From Chlamydiota bacterium (lineage in GTDB: Bacteria > Chlamydiota > Chlamydiia > Chlamydiales > SM23-39), in assembly GCA_021772165.1 (NCBI GenBank), contig JAJFMM010000061.1, positions 1 to 6,174 on the forward strand: 6,174 nt of DNA. The letters are read 5' to 3'. Positions within the stretch are counted from its first letter, which is position 1, and each line of letters opens with the position of its first letter. Made by a program: the position numbers and the translations under genes. The notes below the pieces were generated by a model. It was given only the letters and a program-made list of their open reading frames with translations. It was not told the DNA's origin and did no database searches. Below, one piece after another: positions 1 to 6,051 of this stretch.

Positions 1-1192
1 CCATGCCTCCGGGCACGCGATACGCACGGACGACATCGGGTTGTGTGTAGCGCAGGCGGATCGCTGCGATGAACATCAGCACATACATCACCATGTAGAG
101 AGCAGAGGCCAGTGCCAAAAGTATCCAGTAGGAGGAGTTGATCGACGGCATGTAGAGAAAGACGAGAGAGAGGATCGAGACGATGATCGCCTGGGTCACC
201 ATGATGGAGACGGGCATCGAGTTTTTGTTCATCTTGCACATTAGAGGGGGGAGGTCGCCATCGAGTGCTGTGGCGAGGAGACTGCGGCTGGGACCGACGA
301 TCCAGGTGCTCATCATCCCGAGGGCGCCGATCGTCATGATCGCTGCAATGAGGGGAACGGCCCACTCCATATTGAACGCTCTAAAGAGATAGCGGAACGC
401 CTCCATCCCTCCTGAGGTCAGCTCGATCTGATCTAAAGGTACGACGGCGGCTATCGTCACTGAGCCGATCGCGGAAAGAGCGATGATGATGACGGCGGAG
501 AGGAGAATCGCTTTTGGGAAATCTCTTTTTGGGTTTTTGACATCTTTGGCGTGCACGGCAGACATCTCCATCCCGGCAAAACTCATCAGAAAACCGCTGA
601 GCAGCGCCAGCTCATGGATCGAGCTGAGATCGGGAATGAGGGCATCGAGATTGAACTGGATCTGAGGTGTGTGACCGCTGGCTAACCAGATGATGCCGAG
701 CAGAATGATGAGAGCGACCGGCAAGATGGTGCCAAAGAGAGCTCCGATCGAGCTGATCCATCCCGAGGTTTTCATGCCGAGGAAATTGATGAGTGTCGCT
801 GACCAGAAGGCTCCGAGCACCACGCAGATCACATAGACTTTGTTCTGAGCGAGCTCCGGCATGAAGACGTAAGCGCAGGTCGCTGCGATGAAGGAGAGGA
901 TCGTCGGATACCAGATCACGTTCTCAATCCACTGCAGCCAGACGGCGAGGAAGCCGAGTCTGGGGCTCAAGCCCTCTTTGACCCAAGTATAGACTCCGCG
1001 ATCGGGCCAGCCGGTGGCAAGCTCTGCAGAGACGAGAGAGACGGGAATGAAGTAGAAGATCGAAGAGAGGATCAGAAAGAAGATCGTGGCGAGGCCATAT
1101 TCGGCCATGAGGGGGAAGTTTTTGATGTTGCAAATCGCCGCTACGTTGATCATCGCGATCGTCCCGGCGGTCAGTGTGCGCTTTTGCTTCAT
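1..1192 (-). CDS. APC-superfamily amino acid antiporter, GadC-like (3' end outside window)
   Basis: An open frame runs from ATG at 1192 to the window edge, giving 397 residues without a stop. The C-terminus is missing; full-length relatives have roughly 460-510 residues. About ten hydrophobic segments are visible (near residues 12-31, 34-56, 84-110, 117-138, 150-171, 192-212, 228-252, 276-302, 327-347 and 355-378). Family marks are the broken first helix (NVAAICNIKNFP), the conserved ELATGWPDRGVYTW after helix 2, and GMEMSAVHAKDVKNPKRDFP after helix 6. The last two are typical of the glutamate/GABA antiporter branch of the APC superfamily. It is an inner-membrane protein expected to exchange amino acids or their decarboxylation products, in acid resistance or nutrient uptake from a host; the substrate cannot be read from sequence. 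The start is supported by GAAGG (1202-1206) nine bases upstream and by a TATAAT at 1221-1226. The gene is visibly GC-richer than the ankyrin cluster. Membership in the superfamily is near certain; the antiporter subtype is likely. Confidence 0.93.
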   Translation of the reverse strand, partial: MKQKRTLTAGTIAMINVAAICNIKNFPLMAEYGLATIFFLILSSIFYFIPVSLVSAELATGWPDRGVYTWVKEGLSPRLGFLAVWLQWIENVIWYPTILSFIAATCAYVFMPELAQNKVYVICVVLGAFWSATLINFLGMKTSGWISSIGALFGTILPVALIILLGIIWLASGHTPQIQFNLDALIPDLSSIHELALLSGFLMSFAGMEMSAVHAKDVKNPKRDFPKAILLSAVIIIALSAIGSVTIAAVVPLDQIELTSGGMEAFRYLFRAFNMEWAVPLIAAIMTIGALGMMSTWIVGPSRSLLATALDGDLPPLMCKMNKNSMPVSIMVTQAIIVSILSLVFLYMPSINSSYWILLALASALYMVMYVLMFIAAIRLRYTQPDVVRAYRVPGGM

Positions 1193-1198
1193 GGAGAG

Positions 1199-1228
1199 TT
1201 GCCTTCGTTATTCTCTTTCCATTATACT
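1199..1228 (+). promoter_or_regulatory. Possible promoter of the alpha/beta hydrolase
   Basis: TTGCCT (1199-1204, 4 of 6 matches to TTGACA) is followed after 18 bases by TATACT (1223-1228, 5 of 6 matches to TATAAT). Transcription would start near 1235, giving a leader of about 48 bases that contains the palindrome at 1244-1265. The -10 overlaps the antiporter's -10 on the opposite strand by four base pairs, so polymerase could probably occupy only one promoter at a time. Confidence 0.4.
1221..1226 (-). promoter_or_regulatory. -10 element of the antiporter promoter
   Basis: The minus strand reads a perfect TATAAT, 28 bases upstream of the antiporter ATG. With a 17-base spacer the -35 hexamer would fall at 1244-1249 and reads CTATCT, a poor match to TTGACA. 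This -35 position is exactly one end of the palindrome at 1244-1265. A weak -35 overlapped by a palindrome would suit regulation by a bound protein. Function is inferred from sequence only. Confidence 0.55.
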
Positions 1229-1243
1229 GTTCGCTTCTTTTAC

Positions 1244-1265
1244 AGATAGGGTCCTGACCCTATCT
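1244..1265. repeat. Perfect palindrome, 10-bp arms with 2-bp centre, between divergent genes
   Basis: AGATAGGGTC at 1244-1253 and its exact reverse complement at 1256-1265 flank the two bases CT. The site sits at the -35 position of the leftward promoter and about 10 bases downstream of the predicted rightward start, a typical place for an operator of a dimeric regulator. It lacks a T-tract on either side, so it is not a standard terminator. The GGGTC/GACCC core also resembles palindromes of dispersed REP- or MITE-like elements, which is an alternative reading. No second copy was seen in this window. Confidence 0.7.
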
Positions 1266-1282
1266 CACTAATCAGGTTCTTT

Positions 1283-2074
1283 ATGCCACAGATGAAAGTC
1301 GATGATATCAACATGTACTACGAAGTGCATGGCCAGGGAGAGCCTCTTGTTCTAGTCTCAGGTTTTGCGAGTCATCGCTACTACTGGCTTCCATTTATAC
1401 CGGAGCTTTCTAAGCATTTTCAGGTCGTGCTTTTCGAAAATCGCGGAGCTGGAGAGAGCGATGCGCCGGAAGGATCCTATTCCATCGAGCAGATGGCTCA
1501 AGATGCAGCAAACTTACTCGAGGCGTTGAAGATTGAAAACGCTTATGTTTTAGGGCAGTCGATGGGAGGCGCGATCGTGCAGCAGCTCTGTCTCGATCAT
1601 CCTCATCTGGTTAGAAAGGCGATCCTCTCCTGCACTGCAGCTAAGTTCTCTAAGGCTTTCCTCCTGAATATCGATATACAGTTAGCACTCGACGATGGCG
1701 GTGCGGATAAAAGGATGATGCTCAAAAGTAGGTTGCCTTGGATCTGCAGCAGCACGTTTCTCAGCAAGAAAGAGAATGTCGATGCCTTTCTCGATCTCAT
1801 GCTCAGAGATCCATTGCCTCAAACACGCCCAGGATGCTTGGGACAGCTCGCAGCTCTGCATGCTTTCGACGCCAGCGACCGTCTGCATGAGATCAAACAG
1901 CCTCTGCTCGTGATCGCGGGTGATGAGGATCTCATTGTGCCTCTGCCCTATTTAGAAAGGCTCGCTGAGAACATTCCCAATGCCAAACTCCATGTATTCA
2001 AAGGCGAAGGCCATGCAGCGATTCGTGAACGGGTGTCTGAAACAGTCGAGCTGATACTCTCCTTTTTTAAATAG
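1283..2074 (+). CDS. Alpha/beta hydrolase fold protein
   Basis: This is a complete 263-residue single-domain hydrolase of typical length, probably cytoplasmic because no signal peptide is seen. The oxyanion-hole loop is SGFASH (residues 26-31), followed by ENRGAGESD (52-60). The nucleophile elbow GQSMGG places the catalytic serine at residue 93. The acid is most likely Asp216 in GDEDLIVP (213-220), and the histidine is His244 in GEGHA. The triad is therefore intact. The closest family style is that of 3-oxoadipate enol-lactonase/PcaD-like and related esterases, but those motifs are shared by many enzymes and no substrate can be assigned. The ATG has a modest AGG (1274-1276) six bases upstream; Met4 is an alternative start. 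It is transcribed away from the antiporter, and its last codons overlap the phosphatase gene on the other strand. There is no other gene in its direction within the window. Confidence 0.95.
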   Translation: MPQMKVDDINMYYEVHGQGEPLVLVSGFASHRYYWLPFIPELSKHFQVVLFENRGAGESDAPEGSYSIEQMAQDAANLLEALKIENAYVLGQSMGGAIVQQLCLDHPHLVRKAILSCTAAKFSKAFLLNIDIQLALDDGGADKRMMLKSRLPWICSSTFLSKKENVDAFLDLMLRDPLPQTRPGCLGQLAALHAFDASDRLHEIKQPLLVIAGDEDLIVPLPYLERLAENIPNAKLHVFKGEGHAAIRERVSETVELILSFFK

Positions 2075-2720
2075 ACTCTTCATCTAGAGACAGCCAAGGC
2101 TGAGGTGGCTCTTCCGGTACAAGGCACACCACTCCAGCTTCTCCAGGAAGGAGTTTTCTAGAAGAGGTTGAGGTGAGGGTGAGTAGCTTTTTTACGATAG
2201 GGCCATGAGAGATAACAATCACCGTACCGGATGGATGCTCTGCTTTGATCTCTTCTAAAAAATGAACCACGCGCTCCGTGATTTCCTCTTCCGTTTCGAA
2301 GTGATATTTAGCGGCGTATTCCGGTCTCCACTCGGATAAAAGAGGCTGCCCCTCGAGATCGCCAGCCTGGATTTCTTTGAGTCTCGCATCGGAGATGATG
2401 CTCTCTCTTGAGGCGATTCCACCCGCGCAGAGTAAATGGGCCGTCTCCATGGTTCTAGGTAGGGGTGAGGCGTAAATCTGATCTACAGAGAATCCATGAA
2501 AGAGCAGTTTTTGGGCTGTCTGAGCCACTTTTTCTCTGCCAGCTTCTGTCAGATGCGATTCTTGGTAATTCGGATGATCGGGATTGGAATTGAATATGCG
2601 TTTGATGTTGTGTTCTGACTGGCCGTGACGGACCAGAATGAGAGTTAATCCGGGGTCTGCATGTGCTAAGACCCCAAAAAAGCTAAAGTATACACTCAAG
2701 ATGCTTAATAAGTTTTTCAT
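2067..2720 (-). CDS. Exported histidine phosphatase (phosphoglycerate mutase-like superfamily)
   Basis: The 217-residue protein begins with a short basic start and a hydrophobic core (MKNLL...FFGVLA), ending in AHA-D, a good signal peptidase I site after residue 21. The mature part carries the complete branch-1 histidine phosphatase core. RHGQSEHN gives phospho-acceptor His32 with Arg31. SPLPRTMETA supplies the second arginine (Arg89). LKEIQAGDLEG supplies the acidic residue (Glu116). ISHG supplies the second histidine (His172). It should remove phosphate from a substrate outside the cytoplasm; the substrate is unknown. Acid-phosphatase-like or Ais-like surface roles are possibilities only. 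Its ATG overlaps the stop of the upstream ankyrin gene (ATGA, 2717-2720), so it is the last gene of that operon and probably translated by coupling. Its 3' end overlaps the convergent hydrolase by 8 nt, and no terminator was seen. No internal Met precedes the RHG motif, which supports the start that includes the signal peptide. Confidence 0.93.
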   Translation of the reverse strand: MKNLLSILSVYFSFFGVLAHADPGLTLILVRHGQSEHNIKRIFNSNPDHPNYQESHLTEAGREKVAQTAQKLLFHGFSVDQIYASPLPRTMETAHLLCAGGIASRESIISDARLKEIQAGDLEGQPLLSEWRPEYAAKYHFETEEEITERVVHFLEEIKAEHPSGTVIVISHGPIVKKLLTLTSTSSRKLLPGEAGVVCLVPEEPPQPWLSLDEESI

Positions 2721-3343
2721 CTGTTTTCTTCTGTAAGAGCTTCCCAGAGTCTAGCGGATTCTGCGAGAGGACTTTCCTTGAGTAAGGCTTGTTGGGCGCC
2801 GTAATGGCCTGCTGTCGCAGCCATTGCAAGCGCATCATTTCGATCCGATTCCGGGATAGGTCCTTTCCTAAGCAGGATCGGTACGAGAGCAAAGTTCTCC
2901 AGTTCGCACGTCTTGCGTACTGCCTGGCCTCTTATTTCATCTGTATAGGAGTGATGTTCTAGCAGTAATTGCACAATAGCCGACTGCTTGAAAAGAACCG
3001 CTGATAAAAAAGCTTGATTCCCACCTCTTTCTGTGGGATGGCCACTCTCAATCAGAGCCTTTGCGACTTTCTGCTGCCCACAACTAACGGCTTGTTTCAT
3101 TGCTACATCTCTGCAGTTCTCTCCAATTTTACCGTGCTCAAGGAGAACTTCTATGATCTTTTCAGATCCAGGTTTACCAGCGAACAGTTCTATGACAGAT
3201 TCTCTGTATTCCTGGAAGATTTTGCCGGTGGCCAGCTGTGTTTTCACGGCGCATATGTCGCCATTTGTTATCGCTCTGTGAAATAGAGTTACTGAGCTCT
3301 CAGGTTGAGAGGATCTGTTGCTGTTGGGAGAAATTGTGTTCAT
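2717..3343 (-). CDS. Divergent ankyrin-repeat protein, 208 residues
   Basis: After a polar, Ser/Asn-rich leader of about 16 residues, nearly the whole protein consists of roughly 33-residue helical repeats of the ankyrin type. Recognisable cores include IIEVLLEHGKIGENCRDVA (about residues 63-81), VAKALIESGHPTERG, IVQLLLEHHSYTDEIRGQA and the closing AMAATAGHYGAQQALL. The repeats lack the canonical TPLH turn and instead have a polar E/D-x-x-R motif between helix pairs. No enzymatic motif, signal peptide or membrane segment is seen. Such proteins bind other proteins; in intracellular bacteria they are often effectors delivered to the host, but delivery is not shown here. The ATG overlaps the upstream gene's stop (ATGA, 3340-3343), and its own stop overlaps the phosphatase start, so it sits in the middle of a tightly coupled trio. 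No N-terminal F-box-like segment is present, unlike its two upstream neighbours. Confidence 0.88.
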   Translation of the reverse strand: MNTISPNSNRSSQPESSVTLFHRAITNGDICAVKTQLATGKIFQEYRESVIELFAGKPGSEKIIEVLLEHGKIGENCRDVAMKQAVSCGQQKVAKALIESGHPTERGGNQAFLSAVLFKQSAIVQLLLEHHSYTDEIRGQAVRKTCELENFALVPILLRKGPIPESDRNDALAMAATAGHYGAQQALLKESPLAESARLWEALTEENR

Positions 3344-4890
3344 AGGGACTCTCTTTTTGTGTGGATGTGATTTATGATGTCGGAAGAGACGGCCTTTTGT
3401 TCCGCTTCATCTAAATGGGATTTTGAAATAGATCCATTTGTGAGAAGTATCTCTGAGGAGCCTACATAGCCACAACTTGCAGCAATGAGTAGCGCTTCAC
3501 CTCTACAGATTTCCGAGATCTCTCCGCTATCCAGGAGGCGCTCTAAAATGGATGGAATGCCTTTTGCAGCAGCTTTTTTGACGGAGGCTTCTCGTGCTGT
3601 ATCTGAGATAGTGTCTTGAAGCAGAACTTCCAGAACCTCTTCTTGTGACTCTTTTACAACCTTTTCTACTAGAGTATCTCTAGTTTCATCTGAGATAGGG
3701 CCGCTTCGAACCAGAGTCAGCAGAGTGGGGAAGTGGCCAGAGGTGCTCGCTGCAAAGGCTGCCTTACTTCTAACTTCCTCTGTGATGGGTGCTTCTAGTA
3801 GTTGTTGTACAATTTGATGGTACCCTTGACGAGCAGCGTAGTGCAGCGCCCAATCCCTATTTTCTTGTGAGAGCTCTCCTCTCTCTAGGATAATTTGTAT
3901 GATTTCCAACTTCCCAAAGCTAAGCGCTGCTTGTAGTGCCTTTTGTGCACTCTCTGGGGGGACGGGTCCAGAGTCGAATACCATTCGTACAATGTCAGCA
4001 TTAAAGCCCATGAGTAAACGTTCTTTCCGGTCATTTGTCACTTTGCCAGTTTCAAGCAGATCTCGTATGACATCTAGTTGCTTTGCTTCAACAGCTGCAT
4101 CTAGCATCGGAGCGATGTGAGTGTTTAAGACGACATAGAGCCTTAGGAGGTCAAATACGAGGTCGAGATCTCCTGCTTCTGCAGCTCGGCATGTTAGGCT
4201 GCGCCAAGTGCTTGCAGTGGGCTCCATCTCTGCATCCGATAGGATGGCGAGAGCGGTTTTAAGAAAATCTACGGATAGGTCTTTTTTGGCGAGCAGCTGT
4301 TCTGCAACTTTCGGATTGTCGGTAGCTTGCAGAGCTCGGATTAGACTCTCTTCTGAGAGAGTGCCGCTCTTGAGCACCCATTGGACCATCTCCGGATTGC
4401 CCTCTTTAGCACCCGCCACTTCTAGTAAATATTCTCTCTCGCCATCTGAGAGTGTGCGCTTCTCAAGCAGCTCTTGTATGATCTTCGGTTGGTTGTGTTG
4501 AAGCGCTCTGGATAGCATCAGGCTCGAGTCGTTGTTTACGTTGCCTACTTGCTTGAGCGACTTTAGGTTTTTTACGAGTTCGAGATCTCCTTCCTCTGCA
4601 GCGCGGAGAGTCATCTTTTGCCATTCTCTGTCTGTGAGTTGCTCTCCTTGGCTTTTTAGATAGGCTAGAGTTCTTTTGACAACATCAACGCTCTTTCCGA
4701 ATTCGCTTTTTTGTTGCTCTCCAATCCATGTCATATCCAGAGCAATGAGTTTCTTTTTGATATCTGGAAGTTGAGCCAGTTGACTAAATGCCTGATTGGT
4801 CGAGGCAAAGAGGGATCGCTCTTCTTGAGGAAGAAGTGCGTTGATGTCGTGATGCAATTTTGGGGACAAAGAGAGGAGGGTTGTCGTCAT
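3340..4890 (-). CDS. Large ankyrin-repeat protein with an F-box-like N-terminus, candidate effector
   Basis: The 516-residue protein is the largest in the cluster. Residues about 7-50 (LSPKLHHDINALL, then QEERSLFAS, then QAFSQLA) follow the hydrophobic pattern of an F-box (LPxE...IL..L...L..LA.....F..L), though without the classical Pro and Glu at the start. A linker with LDMTW (51-55) follows. From about residue 93 to 490 there are roughly eleven to thirteen divergent ankyrin-type repeats with cores such as RAAEEGDLELV, YAARQGYHQIVQQLLE and LVRSGPISDETRD. Residues around 90-140 and 229-279 are similar (W..xT.RAAE.GDL.LV), showing an internal duplication with a 139-codon period. No signal peptide, membrane helix or CaaX end is present. 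Inferred role: a host-directed adaptor that might recruit a target through the repeats; F-box function is unproven. The start follows 53 untranslated bases with no strong Shine-Dalgarno, and an in-frame TAA at 4906-4908 excludes a nearby upstream start. It is translationally coupled to the 208-residue gene downstream. Confidence 0.87.
   Translation of the reverse strand: MTTTLLSLSPKLHHDINALLPQEERSLFASTNQAFSQLAQLPDIKKKLIALDMTWIGEQQKSEFGKSVDVVKRTLAYLKSQGEQLTDREWQKMTLRAAEEGDLELVKNLKSLKQVGNVNNDSSLMLSRALQHNQPKIIQELLEKRTLSDGEREYLLEVAGAKEGNPEMVQWVLKSGTLSEESLIRALQATDNPKVAEQLLAKKDLSVDFLKTALAILSDAEMEPTASTWRSLTCRAAEAGDLDLVFDLLRLYVVLNTHIAPMLDAAVEAKQLDVIRDLLETGKVTNDRKERLLMGFNADIVRMVFDSGPVPPESAQKALQAALSFGKLEIIQIILERGELSQENRDWALHYAARQGYHQIVQQLLEAPITEEVRSKAAFAASTSGHFPTLLTLVRSGPISDETRDTLVEKVVKESQEEVLEVLLQDTISDTAREASVKKAAAKGIPSILERLLDSGEISEICRGEALLIAASCGYVGSSEILLTNGSISKSHLDEAEQKAVSSDIINHIHTKRESL
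4157..4602 (-). repeat. Internal direct duplication in the large ankyrin gene (417-bp period)
   Basis: The 29-base stretches 4157-4185 and 4574-4602 match at 26 of 29 positions and lie 417 bases (139 codons) apart in the same frame. Both encode the RAAE-x-GDL-x-LV-x-x-L core. Flanking protein similarity (a Trp and Thr before the core, LLE about 40 residues after it) suggests that a block of several repeats was duplicated rather than a single unit. Confidence 0.65.
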
Positions 4891-4943
4891 GGGAATCGTC
4901 TCTAGTTATTTTGAGCGCAAGGTTTTACACGAAGGCTGCTTAT

Positions 4944-5594
4944 TTAGAAATGATTTTCCATACTTAAGAGCTCTACGATCTCGCTGTGCCCGCTCTCAGC
5001 AGCCCATTGAACGGCTATATCTCTTGCTTCATCTGAGATGTCCCAGGACGCAAGGAGAGTTGATACGATTTCGTGATTTCCTAGACCGGCAGCTTTTTTA
5101 AGCGCTGCATCTACTACATCGATAGAGATGGGGCCTTCTTCGAGAAGAAGGTTCGCAATGCTGTTCTCTCTTTTTGTAATCGCCCATTGCATTACTCTTC
5201 CCATAGTAACCTCTGTATTCGGTCCATGTTTAAGTAGAGCCTGTACCATTTCGGCTTCTCCATTATAGGTAGCTTGTATAAGCACTTTTTCTTTTATAGC
5301 TGGGTTGAGCCACGACTTTTGATTGGTTGTAAAATTGAGGGCCCTGCTGAAGAGGTCGACCAGCGATTCTCCCTCATCTTGTTTTGAGACAAGCCATTTT
5401 GTATCCATCTTCTTGATAGAGAGTATGGCATTGTCAACACATGGGGCGAGAGCCTCTTTTCTCCGTTCTTCCAGCTTAGTATAAAATATTTTGTTGATTG
5501 AGGATGCAAGCAATGGTTTGTCCGTAGTGGATTCAATAATGTTTTCGAATAGGCTTGGGATGTCTGTATGTAAATAATTTAATTCAAGTGTCAT
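4944..5594 (-). CDS. Ankyrin-repeat protein with F-box-like N-terminus, 216 residues
   Basis: The N-terminal part (about residues 10-45: DIPSLFENIIES, then DKPLLASSINKIFY) fits the F-box hydrophobic pattern, somewhat better at its start than the downstream 516-residue protein because it keeps a proline. A linker with MDTKW (63-67) corresponds to LDMTW in that neighbour, so the two share an N-terminal architecture and are likely paralogues. About three divergent ankyrin repeats follow: IQATYNGEAEMVQALLKHGP, MQWAITKRENSIANLLLEEGP and KKAAGLGNHEIVSTLL. A half repeat, WAAESGHSEIVELL, comes next and then the protein stops abruptly with SMENHF. The early end suggests a shortened repeat array, possibly a truncated paralogue. 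There is no signal peptide or membrane helix. Only a weak A-rich ribosome site precedes the ATG at 5594. The gene ends 53 bases before the 516-residue gene, likely in one transcript. An adaptor or effector role is inferred. Confidence 0.85.
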   Translation of the reverse strand: MTLELNYLHTDIPSLFENIIESTTDKPLLASSINKIFYTKLEERRKEALAPCVDNAILSIKKMDTKWLVSKQDEGESLVDLFSRALNFTTNQKSWLNPAIKEKVLIQATYNGEAEMVQALLKHGPNTEVTMGRVMQWAITKRENSIANLLLEEGPISIDVVDAALKKAAGLGNHEIVSTLLASWDISDEARDIAVQWAAESGHSEIVELLSMENHF

Positions 5595-5613
5595 AGTGTT
5601 ATTCTTTTGTTAG

Positions 5614-5619
5614 TTTATA
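5614..5619 (-). promoter_or_regulatory. Possible -10 (TATAAA) upstream of the 216-residue gene
   Basis: The minus strand reads TATAAA about 20 bases before the ATG at 5594, in an AT-rich stretch (18 of 60 G+C at 5581-5640). No convincing -35 was found at the usual spacing. It would let the lower ankyrin block be transcribed separately from the upstream genes. Weak evidence. Confidence 0.25.
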
Positions 5620-5688
5620 AGCCCAGTATTTTAACGGAGATTTGTGAATATACGATTAATGTCTAACAAGGAAAAATTTGAGTCGCAC

Positions 5689-5781
5689 TCATCGTTCCTC
5701 TGAGAGCGGGGCGGAATTATGAAGGTCTTCTGCGATCTCGGGATGGCCTCTGTGAATCTAATCGATCAAAAATTACAGACC
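5689..5781 (-). pseudogene. Decayed ankyrin-repeat remnant downstream of the 89-codon gene
   Basis: Reading on in the same frame past the TAA at 5782-5784 meets further stops at 5773-5775 (TAA) and 5758-5760 (TAG). Codons 5757-5692 then spell IHR followed by GHPEIAEDLHNSAPLSEER, and a TGA follows at 5689-5691. This matches the local repeat core (GHxEIVxxLL..GPISDEAR) very well, with small indels relative to a 33-residue unit. It has no start codon or ribosome site of its own. The simplest reading is that the gene beginning at 6051 was once longer and its repeats have been lost to stops and deletions. Confidence 0.7.
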
Positions 5782-6051
5782 TTACCTGGCATAGTCTGCG
5801 TTTATGCTGCAATCGGTCAGAAAGAATACTAATGCCGTATTGTTGGTTCTATGAGCCACGTCCAATTTTTTGTCAGTTAATGCTCCTAGCTGTGTTGGAT
5901 AGCGATTAAGTAGCTCTATTAGGGCTGATGTGTCTTGGCTTTCAATAGCTTGATCAAGCAGCTGCGACAGTTTCGGGGGTATTTGTAAGATAAATTCTTT
6001 TTCTACTTTGGTAGTTGTGTAGGGGGTTACTGGAGGGGCGATTGCAGTCAT
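5782..6051 (-). CDS. Short ankyrin-like protein, probably a truncated gene (89 residues)
   Basis: The ATG at 6051 is preceded by AAAGGA (6059-6064) at seven bases and forms an ATGA overlap with the stop of the upstream ankyrin gene. It is preferred over a TTG nine codons upstream. The protein has a Thr/Pro-rich leader (about residues 1-14). Next comes LSQLLDQAIESQDTSALIELL, comparable to the opening repeat of the 208-residue protein. Last comes a degenerate repeat, VAHRTNNTALVFFLTDCSINADYAR, which stops just where another repeat should begin. The frame past the stop contains ankyrin remnants, so this is likely the surviving 5' part of a larger gene related to the 208-residue one. Whether the short product is still made and stable cannot be judged. 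The good ribosome site shows that initiation signals are retained. Confidence 0.65.
   Translation of the reverse strand: MTAIAPPVTPYTTTKVEKEFILQIPPKLSQLLDQAIESQDTSALIELLNRYPTQLGALTDKKLDVAHRTNNTALVFFLTDCSINADYAR

Noticed and set aside
41..665. Short plus-strand open frames (41-244, 183-392, 483-665), one of them His/Asp-rich
   Set aside because: They lie antisense to the well-supported antiporter gene. Their composition reflects its codon bias, and they have no ribosome sites or family motifs.
1244..1265. Palindrome as a rho-independent terminator
   Set aside because: There is no T-tract on either strand, a two-base loop is too tight for a simple hairpin, and it lies between divergent gene starts, not ends.
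2091..2102. Small inverted repeat (CAGCC/GGCTG) after the hydrolase stop
   Set aside because: The stem is only 5 bp, there is no T-tract, and it lies within the phosphatase coding region; likely chance.
3014..3286. Two plus-strand frames of 82-90 codons
   Set aside because: They are antisense to the 208-residue ankyrin gene, whose repeats and start/stop overlaps are clear; no independent support.
2717..5594. Recurring short matches around TTCATCTGAGAT as a CRISPR or tandem DNA repeat
   Set aside because: The copies are imperfect, irregularly spaced in multiples of codons, and encode the ISDEAR-type turn of the protein repeats.
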